From positions 30,125,501 through 30,189,500 of the forward strand of contig NC_133005.1 in NCBI RefSeq assembly GCF_048564905.1: a stretch of 64,000 bases of DNA, read 5' to 3'. The notes below the pieces were generated by a model, which made no database searches, had not been told where the DNA came from, and worked only from the letters and a program-made list of their open reading frames with translations. A program made the translations under genes and the position numbers. This document shows positions 1-10,989 of this stretch, in pieces. This DNA is from Vicugna pacos. Its lineage: Eukaryota > Chordata > Mammalia > Artiodactyla > Camelidae. Numbering within the stretch: position 1 is the first letter of the stretch; each line of letters starts with the position of its first letter.

Positions 1-2570
1 TTTATTATTAGCCTTGAAATCAGCAGTTTCTGGGCCTCTTCATTAGTCAAAGCTGATGACCTTTCATCTTGGTTTCACCTCCCTCGGTGCTCAAAGAAAG
101 CTGACCACATTTCCTGCCATCCTGGTAGTGGAATCTTGTTTTGCTCTGTTTTTCTGCTAACAGACCTAGGTACACTTCTGAGATACCATGTGATCTGCTT
201 CCACAAGCCCGGGGAGCTTGCTGACTCAGGAACCATTGAATTTCTTGTAGGACAACTGTGCAGCCCTTTCTGCCCCTAAAGGCAAGAACCACAGGAAATC
301 ATGTGTCTCCATTAATGGAGTTGGAGGCACCATCCTGCTGGATTGTGTTCTTGGAATTCACAGGGCCTGGAGCAAGAAGGGATGTCTATTCCCTTACAAT
401 CTCACCATCACCAACACCCCTCCACCAGCTTAACCAGCATCACCACCTCCGTGACCAAATTCACAGCACACTGTGTTGGCATCACCCTCACCATCTCCCT
501 AAGCATCTTCCCCACCAGCTTCATCCTTCTGCCCATCCCCATGGCAGTGGGTCATCTATTGTTTGTGTCTTCCCATCACACCTCTTTCCTCTCCCTTTCC
601 CATCCCATGTGGTTCCGTGACTGGTCCAAAATTTGGGCCCAAGACTCAAGTTGATTTGTTTTACAAATACTGGGAAAGATGGCTGTTGGTTCTGTCTTCT
701 CACTGGGATCACAAAGATGGACTGGGTAAGCCTAAAACTGCAGGAGCTCACTTACTACCACTTGTAAGGAGCTTACTTACAAAGAAACACACACAAAAGG
801 CAGCAGATCTGAAGCACAGAGAGAAAAGAAGCTCTGATAAAATTAGACCCCATGGTTCTACCCCTACCTATGTGTTTTCAGTTACGTACGGCAACATGCT
901 GCCTGCTTTGCTTAAGCTGGTTTAAGTCAGGTTGCTTTCACTTGAAAATGAAAGAATTCTGGCCAAAATCCTTGGCACCTGGTCTATATTATCCATCCCC
1001 ATCCCAAGCACACTCACAAGGTTGGCATTCCGTATCTGAGTTTCGGCTGGTAAGCCAGAACCTGAGCTCAAGATTCCTAGGTTTGACCATGGTCTTTTAC
1101 CCAAGGTAGCCCAAAGACAGTGAGAGATGATGAGATCAGATTCCTAAGGTAAAGCAGGCGCTTCATACCAAGGGGATTAAATGTAAGCATCAAACCCAGA
1201 AGAATTAAGTTAAGACCACGTGTGCAACAAGGGCAAATGATCTGAGAATTTCTTCCAACAGTAATGGAGCCAGCATTTTGGGTCAGAGAGATAGGAGGCT
1301 GACTTTAAAAATACAAATCAAGATGGGAGGCCCTGCCCTCATCAGCATCATGATCCACCAAGTACCAAAGGCATCATGGCAGCCATCAAGCATTTAGTCT
1401 TTGCCAAAGGTCTTAGGGTTTCTGCTTTACAGAAGGACAGACTCCAAAAAGGTGGAAATGCAGAAAGACAAATTTAACAAATAAACATTTGCATGCAATA
1501 AAAGGTTATATGACCTAAAAAGAGTGATTAAGATAGGAAGTATACACAAGTCTGACTACAGCAGAAACACAAAGACGGACGGCTGATCTGAGACTCATAG
1601 AGGTGACATTTGCAGCAGACACCTTCAGGCATTCCCCAGAATCACTTCCACCATCATTCTCATCACTTCTACCATCCCTAGAATGAGACAGCCTAGGGGC
1701 AAGAGCTTGGAGAATCTCTAACTGAAAATTAGCATTATTTTTCAGTTATGAATGTAGACAACTCACCATTACAGTATTAGCAGTTTTTAGCTTTGTAATC
1801 AATAGATCAATTCCTATTTTCATACCATATTATAATTGTTGTGTAGATCTCAAAATATCACTTACTCATATCACTATTGTGTTGTATTATTTACAGCATT
1901 ATTAATAAAGTACATGCATCACTATCATAAATTTGTTTTTTCTTAAATAGTTAATAACTTTTTTCCCAATATCAATTTATCTCCTGTGTAATCCTCTATA
2001 TTGTATAATGTGCATTTAGAAATATTATACTTGGACAAGTTCTACAGTTTTCACAAGACTGCCAATAGGATCTATGAAACAAGAAAAGAAAATCTTTAAG
2101 TACCTTTGGTCTAATACGGGGCTTATTTGTTCTCTATGTTGTCTGTGACAATGACCCATCTCCGTGATCCACAGATTTTTAGTAAAAGCCTAGTACATGC
2201 AGCAAACTTCTATCCCAGAATGTTTGGGGGAAAGATGGGAAGTAGAAATAAAGGAGAAGGGACTATGACTTATGTCTCAGTCAAGATGTCAGAGCAGAGA
2301 TATAAGAACCACAAAGCCAGGACAAAACAACAGAATCCCAAAGATAGGGAGTCACTTTCAGAGGTAAGATGAGAATGAAAGGAGTCACAGAACTAATGAG
2401 GAAAGCATGGACTGTCCACAGGACATGAGATGGGAGCTACAGATGGCTCGATCTCGTTCAAAGTGGCGAGGTGGCCCCAGCAGGTACCCGTGGCTCTGAT
2501 AATCACTATAATCTAAAAACCACCAGAAACTCAATAACCACCAAGAAATAATCATCATTGCTATGTACAT
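1..2570. other. unassigned DNA, no gene seen
   Basis: No exon, RNA gene or repeat family that I can name. Positions 395-540 are rich in cac/cat triplets (degenerate low complexity). The short open frames here show no family motif. From about 1730 onward the sequence is AT-rich and may hold old LINE remnants too decayed to name. Confidence 0.5.
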
Positions 2571-2600
2571 GCATACTATTATGTATATAATTAAAAGTCG

Positions 2601-2628
2601 ATTGTATTCATATGCATACGAATACAAT
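2601..2628. repeat. 28-bp near-perfect palindrome in AT-rich tract
   Basis: The arms attgtattc and gaatacaat face each other around tatgcata. The 28 bases match their own reverse complement except at one symmetric pair of positions. It lies in an AT-rich tract (about 2570-2665) of tata/caat words. Most simply it is low-complexity DNA able to form a hairpin. Confidence 0.7.
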
Positions 2629-2699
2629 ATATACAATAAAATACAATATATATAGAAATGTATGAATACAGTTGTCTCTCAAAATTAGAATCATAATTA

Positions 2700-3130
2700 A
2701 CACAACAAATCCTACTTTTTAAACTCTATTTCATATCCTCAAACATGACGTTAATGACTATGTAATAATTCATCATGTGGGAGTGCTGTCATTAATTCCT
2801 CTAATATTTGACATTTAGATTGTGTCTAGCCTTTGCTTACAAATAATGCTATACATAAAAAATCTTGAACACACATAATTGTGTGGGTGGAACTCTATTT
2901 CCTTAGAATAAATTCCAAGATACAGAAAAATTCAGTCAAAATCTACTCACATTTAACCCCTCATGAAATACATTGCCAATTTTTTTATTATACCTTTAAC
3001 AGGCCCATCAGATACATGTAAGACTCTATCTTGCCATATCCTTACCAGCACTGAGTATCAACCCTCTTTTTCTTTTTATAGAAGATTGTTTGCAAAGTTG
3101 TCTGCAACAATTTTCCCATCCCTGCATGCA
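2700..3130 (-). repeat. old L1 fragment (L1M type), minus strand
   Basis: Read on the plus strand this follows the reverse complement of an L1 3' region: an nnataatgctatacat word (the ORF2 MFIAALFTIAK region in L1s), then a 'ttccttagaataaattcc' segment, then 'ccttaccagcactgagtatc' at about 3040-3060. It is strongly diverged and incomplete. Confidence 0.55.
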
Positions 3131-3199
3131 CCCCACTTTTCAGTGTGACTTTGCAGTTCCTTCCTTCAAGCATGGTATGTCAAGGAACAGAGATAAACT

Positions 3200-3405
3200 G
3201 TGCTATCTGAGGTCCTCTAGATCAACTGGTCCCCAGCAGATCCACCAGCTGACCAGTTCCACTCTAGGCGAGATCAGCAGAAGAAATACCCATCTGAGCC
3301 CAGCTGATAATAAACCCTCAGAATCACAAGCAAATAAGATGGTCATTATTTTAACCACTAGGTTTTGGAGGTGGTTTGTTACACAGCAATAGATAAGTGA
3401 TATAA
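3200..3405 (+). mobile_element. MLT1-type LTR fragment (ERVL-MaLR)
   Basis: This is the 3' half of an MLT1 LTR: gaccagcagaagaa-like and gagcccagc words, then agcaaataa, then the diagnostic end 'ggtggtttgttacacagcaa' followed by tagataagtgata. It is an old solo fragment. Confidence 0.8.
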
Positions 3406-3588
3406 TGTTCAACTTTCTAATTTTAAAATGTGGGTTAAATTTTAGGAAAGAATAATAAAATGGACTCATTTCACCATCCAACCAGAGGAGACCACTGTTA
3501 ACAGTTTGATTTATTTTGTTTCCATCTATTTTATTTCAGTATGCATACACTATTTTAATATCAGAACTATAAACTAATCTTGCTTTTA
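3406..3588 (-). repeat. old L1M 3' fragment, minus strand
   Basis: It contains 'gaccactgttaacagtttg', a word typical of reverse-complemented L1M 3' regions. A related word occurs at about 23925-23945. Short and diverged; the subfamily cannot be set by eye. Confidence 0.45.
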
Positions 3589-3589
3589 A

Positions 3590-4280
3590 AGATTGTTGTA
3601 AAAATTCTCAACAGGAACCTCAGCAAATCCAATTCACTGGATTATAAATAGCATGGCTATTTACGACCAGTAATAAAGAGATTACTTAATGCTAGCAAAT
3701 ATGTTACAAACATATGTATCAGATCAATTAAAATGTAATCATCTTTATAAATATAAAGAATTAGCAAATTTGATATCCAATCCTCTAAAAAAAAAACTGA
3801 ATGTAAGTAATGGGAAGATTCAAGCCTAATTTAGCATGATTGAAATATCTGTCACCAAAATGGTAGTCAAGTTTACACTTAACGGCAATATATAAGCAGC
3901 TTTGCTGTTAAAAGGAGGAGCAAGACAAGAATATTCTCTACAATATCACCGCTAATAATTGCTCTGGAAATTCTAGTCAATGTAATAAGACAAGAAAAAA
4001 ACATTGAGGTGAAACTACTAGAAAAGAGAAAACAAGATTATGAATATTTGCTCATGATAAGATTGCCTGCCTCAAACCCCACGATAATCAGCTAAAAATG
4101 CATTATATTCATTTGAAGTCTGAGTAAAAGGCCTTCATATGAAATAAATATATATTTTTCAATATTGCAATAATACCATATTAGAAGATGGAACGAAAAT
4201 CTGCTAGTTTTACAACTATAAAAATGTGGATGTCCTATGCCTGTTTTAAAACATGAGCTATCTAGTAACAACCTATCAGT
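3590..4280 (+). repeat. old L1 ORF2 fragment (reverse transcriptase region), plus strand
   Basis: The order of words matches L1 ORF2 over the reverse transcriptase: an 'attctcaacaggaacctcag' segment with tagcaaat near 3695, then 'gcaagacaagaatattctct' near 3920, then an aattctagtcaatgtaataagacaag stretch. It is an L1M or HAL1-like piece with no open frame left. It faces the two minus-strand L1 pieces upstream. Confidence 0.6.
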
Positions 4281-4434
4281 AAATGTGAAGGGCATTTATT
4301 AATGAACCATAACACTCTCTACCAGACATGAAAGAAAATAGTGTAATAGAAAAACACATCATTTTACTACATGGTAATGTGACTTGGCCTTTCCATTCTT
4401 TCCTTCCCATTAAATTACCTTCCTTTATGTCCCT

Positions 4435-4893
4435 AGACATGGGCAGGTGGCTCTAACCCATGAAAGCTGTGGAGACTGGACCACAGCCCCAGTGGGTCCT
4501 TGAGCACAGTATTGAGCCAGAGAAGATTATTCCAAGCTTCAAGTTTCAATATTGTTTGCCCTGTTAGGTTTTGGACTTACCTAGGACCTGCTTCTCCTTT
4601 CTTATTTCTTATTTCTCCCTTTGGAATGGAAGTATCTATCTTATGCCTGTCACACTGGTGTATATTGGAAGCACATAACTCGTTTGGTTTTACAGGTTCT
4701 GAGCTGGAGAGCAATTTGCTTCTGGATGAATCATCCTTGGAATGTCCCCCATATCTGACTTAGGTGATATTTAGATGAGATTTGGAAATTTTAGATTTTA
4801 GATTTGATACCTGAAATTAAGTTAAGACTATGGGGGCAGGTGGGTTGTATTTCTGCATGTAAGGACGTGACTTTTGGAGGGCCAGGAATGGAA
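4435..4893 (+). mobile_element. ERVL-MaLR internal sequence, 3' part
   Basis: Matches the last part of a THE1/MST-type MaLR internal region: ggtggctctaaccca, 'gctgtggagactggaccaca', 'cttatttctccctttggaat', 'gggccaggaatggaa'. It runs directly into the LTR that follows, so together they are the 3' part of one fossil provirus-like element. MaLR internal regions carry no pol. No 5' LTR is seen. Confidence 0.7.
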
Positions 4894-5245
4894 TGCTATG
4901 GACTAAATGTTTGTCCCCCCAAAATTCGTATGTTGAAACCTAATCTCCAGTGGTAATCTCCAGGGCCTTGGAGAGGTGATTAGGTCATGAGGGCGGAACC
5001 CTCATGAATGGGATTAGTGCCCTTATAAAGACACTCCAGAGAGCTCCCTTGCTCCTTCTGCCACATGAGGACACAGTGAGAAGATGGCCATCTGTGAGCC
5101 AGGAAGCAGGCCCTTACCAGACACTGAATCTGCTGACACCTTGACCTTAGACTTCCCAGTCTCCAGAACTGTGCAAAATATATTTCTGTAGTTTATAAAC
5201 TCGGTCTATGGTATTTTATTACAGTAGCCTGGATGGATTAAGACA
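4894..5245 (+). mobile_element. MaLR LTR (MST/MLT1 type), near full length
   Basis: Begins tgctatggactaaatgtttg and ends gattaagaca (TG...CA). It contains the conserved 'gaggtgattaggtcatgagg', cctcatgaatgggattag and tccagaactgtgcaaaa blocks. At about 352 bp it is the usual LTR length. It is the 3' LTR of the internal sequence just upstream. Likely dates to early eutherian evolution. Confidence 0.85.
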
Positions 5246-5284
5246 CAGACATACTCCACCCTCCTCCAACATGTAGTAACAATG

Positions 5285-6305
5285 CAATTTCTCTTTCACA
5301 TTAGGCGTCAGTCACCCAGCCAGCCCAGGAACTCCCCGCCTTGCTGGTTCACTGGCATGAGGAATCCACAGAGATCAGCAAGCTGTCTCAAAGTCCATCT
5401 CGCTGACCCATCACTGTACCCACTGGTGGGAGCACTTCTTCCTTGGACTCTAAATCTTCTAGACCAGGGGAGCTCCCAAGGGCAGGATGCAGAACTCTTA
5501 CTCTTGAATCACTGGGATAGTAGTAAGAAGAGCTCATTCCTGGACCTGTGAATCCCAGCTACCGAGAAAGCCAGCACCACATCCTGGTCACCGATGTAGC
5601 ACAGTTACTGCATCCTGGAGGACCTTGCTCCAGCCCTACAAATTGTGACCACCCAGCTAGTGCCATAAAGAATCTTTGAAAGGCTTATTCCAGAATCCTA
5701 TCAGGCCACTGCTTGAGGGTGACAGGGAACATTGCAAGGCCAGTGAAGTTAATAAGCATGAGCCCATTGCTGAGCTCCGTTTGCTATCTTTGGTCAGAGG
5801 TGATGCTCTGTGGAACCCTGCGGTGGTGAACAAAACCTTCTGTGAATCCATGGTGGTTTTGGCAGAAGCATTTCCAGCCAAGAAGGCAAATCCATATCCA
5901 GGGTAAGTGTCTATTCCAATGAGAACAAAGCACTGCCCCTTCTATGAAAGAAACGGTTTAATGTAATCACCGCCACCAGGCTGGTCCCCTGGGGAATGGT
6001 GCTGTATTAGGGATTCAGAGTTGATCACGCCTACTGGCAGGTAAAGCACCAAGCAGTCGCTTTAACCACATTAGCTTTGATGGCTGCAAGTCCATATTGC
6101 TGAGTCCATGAAGAACCTCCATCCCTGCCACCGTGGCCATTTGGTTGATGAGATACAGACCTGCAGGTGGTAAAGGAGGCTTCAAGAGACTTCTGGGTTA
6201 CATCTCCTTGTGCTGTGAGCATAAAGGCAAAGCTGAAGTAGGGAGCAAGGCTAATAGGAGATTTTGTGTACTTTCCCTGGAAGCATCTTAGCCATAGACA
6301 CAGTA
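5285..6305 (-). mobile_element. ERVL (HERV-L-like) internal fragment, pol integrase region
   Basis: On the minus strand, pieces of translated sequence resemble the integrase of ERVL pol, including part of the zinc-binding region and of the core domain. The DNA also matches the usual ERVL internal sequence near 5870-6130. It is an old, heavily broken fossil with no LTR of its own visible. It sits between a MaLR LTR and a DNA transposon. Confidence 0.7.
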
Positions 6306-7105
6306 ACCACAAGCATTTTCACTGCAAATACTTTCACCATGTAACGTATCAGCCGTAAGGTGATTTTGCTGTAAAAAATAAAATAATGAAAAATAAAAGA
6401 GGGACATTAAAAAAAGACACAATGAAACATGAGAAATGGAAAACAAAACTTAAAAGCTTTTTTTGCAAAATACAAAATATTTGAATATGTTTAAAATATG
6501 TTTAGATTCGTAGCAATATTGCAGAATAAACTGGTTTTATTTTGTAGGTTGTACCAAAGCACTTGCCTTCCACATTCTTTCATTCACAATATTTTATACA
6601 CTTTTTGTTGGTTGATTTGTGTCCTTATACAGCATCGCCCTTTTTCCTTTTCACCACAATTTCTTCCTTCATTAAGAGAGGTATCAATCTTCAAACACTA
6701 GTATGTATGCTTATAATTGAGCTTCGTATCATGTAGGGAAAACCTCTACACCATTGTGTGTTCTTGGCGTATCTTCACATGTCCCGTTGATAGACGTTCC
6801 AAAGTTCTATGGGAAATGCGGGTTCAACTCTGCGCCTTCAAGGCCCTCAGCCTCAGCCTCTTTCTCCCTCAGTGCAGAATGTTTCAAAATAAGCAACCAA
6901 CTCTTGGGGTGAATCATCATCTGTCAGTTCAATAAAGTCGTCAGTAATGTCACTAACTGGAAGAAACACTAATGCATTTCAACCAGTTGAAACCAAACTG
7001 TCAACCAATTATTGTATCTTCTGTGGCAAAATTGCCTCATGGTCAGTTAGTTTTGCAGTGAAACACTTGAGGCAAAAATGCCTGTGGCAAAAATAACGTG
7101 CCTTG
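6306..7105 (-). mobile_element. Mutator-like (MULE) DNA transposon remnant with transposase C-terminal piece
   Basis: On the minus strand about 6700-6960 encodes pieces of a MULE-type transposase: an acidic stretch then E-L-V-A-Y-F-E-T-F, then P-I-E-L-W-N-V-Y-Q-R (about 6785-6815), then P-R-T-H-N-G-V-E (about 6735-6760). These match the family signature PxxLWNxYxR...RTNNxVEGW. The last two lie in different frames, and stops are present, so the gene is dead. The two ends are inverted copies of each other: ccacaagcattttcactgcaa at the left against the reverse complement of 7035-7092, which holds ccacaggcattttt and ttcactgcaaaac. Only about 130 bp separates the right end from the coding piece, so most of the 5' coding part is deleted. 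I cannot say whether it is Ricksha or another mammalian MULE family. Confidence 0.6.
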
Positions 7106-7810
7106 TTAGCAGGTAAGGGTCAGGGAGGCCCAGGACTTCGGGGAACGGGCAGGAGCGTCCAGAATATATGGCTGTTATGTGCATGGGTCAGAAGAGTCAG
7201 GATGACATGATCTTTCTCCCGGTGTGTTCTGGAAGCCTCTCGGATGAGCACAGGACCTGTAACTGCTTGGTCATGTGCATCTGCTCAGACACCACACTCA
7301 GTGGGCATTCCCCAGAGGTGAGAACTGGCCCCACCCATCCCACTTACTGATGGCATGTTGGGGGACCCACAGAGAGAAGTGAGTGCATCCGAGCAGATGA
7401 GGCTCTCCTGTGGTCCACGCCCTTCTCTTCCCTGCAGTTTCCATAGACGATTAATGGCGCCTTCGTAATGGACCTCCCAGAATACCAAATCACAGGCAAG
7501 ATGGGAGCTCTATACCTCCTTCTCTTCCACCTTGGCTGAGCTTTTAACCTTAAAAGCTTCAGAGAATAGGCTCCTCTGTTGTTTTACCTTCTACTCTTCC
7601 ACTCCTGACAGGGTACCTCATTCATATTATTTGATGGCACAAAATAGGGCAGCACTGAGTGAGAGACCTTTCCATCCTCTCCTCCCATCCCTGCTCCCAG
7701 CTTTCACCTCCCTTTTTTCTGCCTTCTCTCTGTTCCACGAGATCTCATGGGAAGGGACTACGCAGCCTGGGGGACTCCTAACACACATCTTACTGGCTCT
7801 CGCTGGATGC
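7106..7810. other. unassigned DNA, no gene seen
   Basis: No family recognised. 7660-7730 is pyrimidine-rich. The open frames here are short and show no motif. Confidence 0.5.
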
Positions 7811-7811
7811 A

Positions 7812-7915
7812 TAATCCAGGCTCTGCCACTTACTGGCAGTGAAATTTTACCTTGACATCTCTGCTTCCTAGTTCATAAAAAGACAATGAGAACAGCCCAC
7901 TGGAAGAGCCTCGTA
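7812..7915 (+). repeat. MIR SINE fragment
   Basis: 'aatccaggctctgccactta' followed by a decayed snippet of the MIR core (gacatctctgcttcctagttcataaaaagacaatgag corresponds to the usual cctcagtttcctcatctgtaaaatg). Confidence 0.7.
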
Positions 7916-8260
7916 AGGGGTAAAGATTTATCCACGTGCAAGCAACGGAATCATTTTTTAAGGAGGAGCAGACGACAGTGCATCCAGGTTACAGCAGAGT
8001 CAGGAGAGACGCTGGGTTGTACTGGCCATGGAGGGTGGCACACAGCCCGGTCAGCCAGCCTCTCTGGAGGGTCAACTCCAAAGTTCTTAAAGCTTTAATT
8101 TCCACCAAGCCTCTGGGTAAAAAAGGCTTGTTCCTTGGAACTACTCCTTACTTCTTCGAAACTTATTATTTCCAAGGTGTCTTTGTTTTAAGAAAGAGTA
8201 AAATAGAGTTTGTACCCTGAGACCCAAGTCATAATCATAAAAGACTTTAATTATCTAAGG
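7916..8260. other. unassigned DNA
   Basis: No gene or named repeat seen. Confidence 0.5.
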
Positions 8261-8261
8261 A

Positions 8262-8345
8262 CCAAAACTACCTGCATCAGAAAGCACTAGAGCATTTTAA
8301 AATACAGATTCCCAGGACCTGGCCTGGAACTTCACTTAATTTCTC
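8262..8345 (+). repeat. possible MER5-type hAT MITE fragment
   Basis: 'cctgcatcagaaagcactag' followed by 'ttttaaaatacagattccca' and ggacctgg resembles the first half of MER5. The second half is missing or too diverged. Confidence 0.4.
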
Positions 8346-8877
8346 TTATTTTCAGCTTCCACGTCTGAAAAGCAGGCTTAAGAACTTGGTGAAAGAGTTT
8401 AGATGGAATAAGTTTAGAACAGGCAAAAAGACAGATGGCTTGCAAGGGGAGGGGTGCAATTTGCAAATGGAGAAAAATGAACCCTAACATCCCATTCCAA
8501 TCAGGCCTCAATTATCCCAGATCCCCAGGAATGTCTTGGGCCTCAAACAACCAACAGAGTAGTCCTCATTCCTGTCCACGATGCATCCTGGCCAAATGCA
8601 CAGAAAGTGGACCCCCTGGCTGGGCACTCAGCCAAGCTGGAGCTGCTAGGACATAAGAATGTATGTATTTATTGAGGAAAATTAAAATGTGCATGCGACG
8701 TTGCACAGAGGTGATTTATGAAGTTTTATGGGGGTGTCACCAAAATCCCACTCAGTCACTGCCAATGTCAGGTTGGCAGACACCTGGGAGCTCAGGCAAT
8801 AAAGCTCTCCACTGGAGATGGTGGGTGGGACGTGTTGTGGGGGGAGTGGGAGCCATGGGGCGTAGGTGTCTGCACCA

Positions 8878-8992
8878 GTTGTGTGTGTGGGAGTATGTGG
8901 ATGTACGAAAGGTAATGTGCACACACAGTGAGTGTGCAGGACAGCGTGCATGTGTGTGGGCGCCGTGAGAGTGTATGGCGTGGGTGACCCGG
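8878..8992. repeat. TG-rich low-complexity tract
   Basis: Alternating gtgtgt/tgtgtg words with interruptions, for example gtgtgtgtgggagtatgtgg. An overlapping minus-strand frame rich in His, Thr and Pro is a product of this composition. Confidence 0.75.
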
Positions 8993-9580
8993 GAGGCTGA
9001 GCCGCAAAAAGGCACCCCTTACTCACGCTCTCATCAAAGGATGGCAGAGTCCTGGCTGCTCCCAGGAAACACCTTCAGGGCAAGTGCCTGAACCAACCAG
9101 AATCCATCTTCTGAAAATGGCCCTTAAGATCCTAAAGCCAGCGCAGCCCTGCAGACCGTGCAGGAAAGAGGGGCTCCCACTTCCTCTCTCCCTTTCATTC
9201 CCCTGCAGCAATGAGAACAATCATGAGTTTTGCAAGATCCTCTTGGTTGCCTGGAGCACGCCAGCGTCACATGCATCTTCTCAGCACGTGAGGAATGTCA
9301 CGTCCCTGCAAGACAGTGGGGAGCGCTGGGCAAGATGGTTTGTGAAATGAAACCAGTGCCTTCAGTTTTTTTGCCCCTTGGTGAGCCAGGATGGTTGGCC
9401 CAGCAGGGAGTCTGAGGTTAGGGGCCAGGAGTTGATGAATCTCTACCACATGCTCGGCTGGGCGCTGCCACGTACCCCACTGGGTCTCTGGTTGTGGAAA
9501 CTAGAAACTCTCAGTGGAAGATCTTGACTATAAGCAAGTATGATAAAAAGTTACAAATCTGTGAACGGCAGTGGGCTAGA
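8993..9580. other. unassigned DNA
   Basis: No gene or named repeat recognised. Confidence 0.5.
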
Positions 9581-9581
9581 T

Positions 9582-9732
9582 CAGTGCTTCCAAACTTCCA
9601 TGTGCAGAGGAGCCACCTGGGGGATGTTGTTAACATGAATCTGACTTGGTAGGTCTGAGGTGAGGCCTGAGATGTTGAATTTCCAAATATCTCTGGGGAG
9701 ATGCTGCCAGTCCACGGATCACATCCAGGATA
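9582..9732 (+). mobile_element. MER5A-like hAT-Charlie MITE
   Basis: Starts cagtgcttccaaacttcc (MER5 terminus cagtggttctcaaactt). It carries gagccacctggggg, 'gacttggtaggtctgaggtg' and 'gatgctgccagtccacggat', in the order of MER5A. Confidence 0.8.
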
Positions 9733-10030
9733 TCAAGGGGCCCAAGCTCAAAATGGCCGGCACCAGCTTAATCTAATGCTCCACCCCTTCTATGCTTCGA
9801 CAGATAAAAGGAGCCCCAGCACCTGTGAGGGAAGACCCAAGCCCCTCCCAGCCAGGACCCCACTGCACCCCCTTCACCCCAAATATGCTCCAGACACACC
9901 AAATGGGCGGCTGCACCCCAGGCTTCTCAAGCCTATGCCACCCACCTGTCCTTACAGCTGTTGGTCCCCCTGCCACAAATGCCCTTTCCTTCCCTGAGGC
10001 TTTGGAAACTCTTACTCATCCTCCCTTCCT
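9733..10030. other. unassigned DNA
   Basis: C-rich sequence with no named repeat. Its Pro/Cys-rich frames lack any motif. Confidence 0.5.
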
Positions 10031-10034
10031 CTCT

Positions 10035-10218
10035 CCCCAGCAAACATTCTACTTCTGCTACTTATATAAACTTAAGCAAGGTACTTCCTCTCTTTAAGCC
10101 TCAGTTTCCTCATCTGTAAAATGGGAATGGTAATAACATCCACCTCGCAGGGGGTTTTCTAAATATGAAATGAGATGATGCATGTTAAATGCTTAGCAAG
10201 GTACCTGAGACATGCTAG
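10035..10218 (+). repeat. MIR SINE, nearly full core
   Basis: Contains cagtttcctcatctgtaaaa at 10102-10121, then aatgggaatggtaataacat and a 'catgttaaatgcttagcaag' tail, the ordinary MIR order. A short A-run with aagaag follows at about 10225-10242. Confidence 0.9.
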
Positions 10219-10239
10219 GTCATAAAAAAAAAAAAAGAA

Positions 10240-10475
10240 GCATCCAACTTGAATGTCACTGCCTCTGTGAAATCTTCTTGGATTTTTCCATTTATTTGTT
10301 TTTTTGGTGCATCCATAAAACTTGGTTTGTACTTCTCTGATGAACCTTCTCACTCAGCATCACAATGACCTATTGACTAGACTATCTTGCCTCATAAGTC
10401 GTAAGCACCTGGAGGTCAGGACCACATTTTACCCATCTCTGCCTTTCCAGAATCTAGGACAAAGCCGATCATGGT
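10240..10475 (+). repeat. L2 LINE 3' fragment
   Basis: 'gaatgtcactgcctctgtga', then 'gtaagcacctggaggtcagg' and ctgcctttccagaatctagg correspond to the L2 3' region (aatgtcacctcctc; gtaagctccatgagggcagg; atccccagcacctag). Confidence 0.65.
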
Positions 10476-10787
10476 GTGAACTCCCAGCAAGGGGTGCCAG
10501 GCGGCCTCAGCCAGTAGCATTCAGGGCTGCTCTGGGTCTGAGGCTTGGCGTATCTCATGGGAGCAGTACGGCGAACGGAAAGATTCAGGAAAGCAGAAGC
10601 TCTCCTTAAATGGGTTTTCCAGATAACTGAAGATTTCACATCCAGGAAAAACATCTCTTTATTTTTTCAGCAACTTGTCAAGATTTTCCTACATGTGTTC
10701 CATACTTAAGCAGAACACAGCCCTAATAGAACATTCCCACGAGGGACTGGAGACATCAAGAAGACATTCACCACTGCTCCCCGGGGA
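10476..10787. other. unassigned DNA
   Basis: No gene or named repeat seen. Confidence 0.5.
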
Positions 10788-10920
10788 TAGGGTGACTACA
10801 AACCTGGTTTGTCTGGGACAATTCTGTTTTGCACTCATTGCCTGGGATCAGTAGTCATAGCATCCTCTTTCTTTCTCCTAGTGTCCCCTAGTTTGGACAA
10901 TAAATTATGAGGTCACCCTA
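10788..10920. mobile_element. short DNA-transposon MITE with inverted ends
   Basis: Begins tagggtgac and ends gtcacccta, a perfect 9-bp inverted match 133 bp apart. The inside has tttgtctgggacaattctg, resembling the mammalian MITEs whose ends read agggtgacca. Family not fixed by eye. Confidence 0.6.
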
Positions 10921-10989
10921 ACCATGGATAGGTTATACTGGATCAAAGTGATGGCCCAATGGCCCTCTAAAAGGAGTATAAATATTTGC

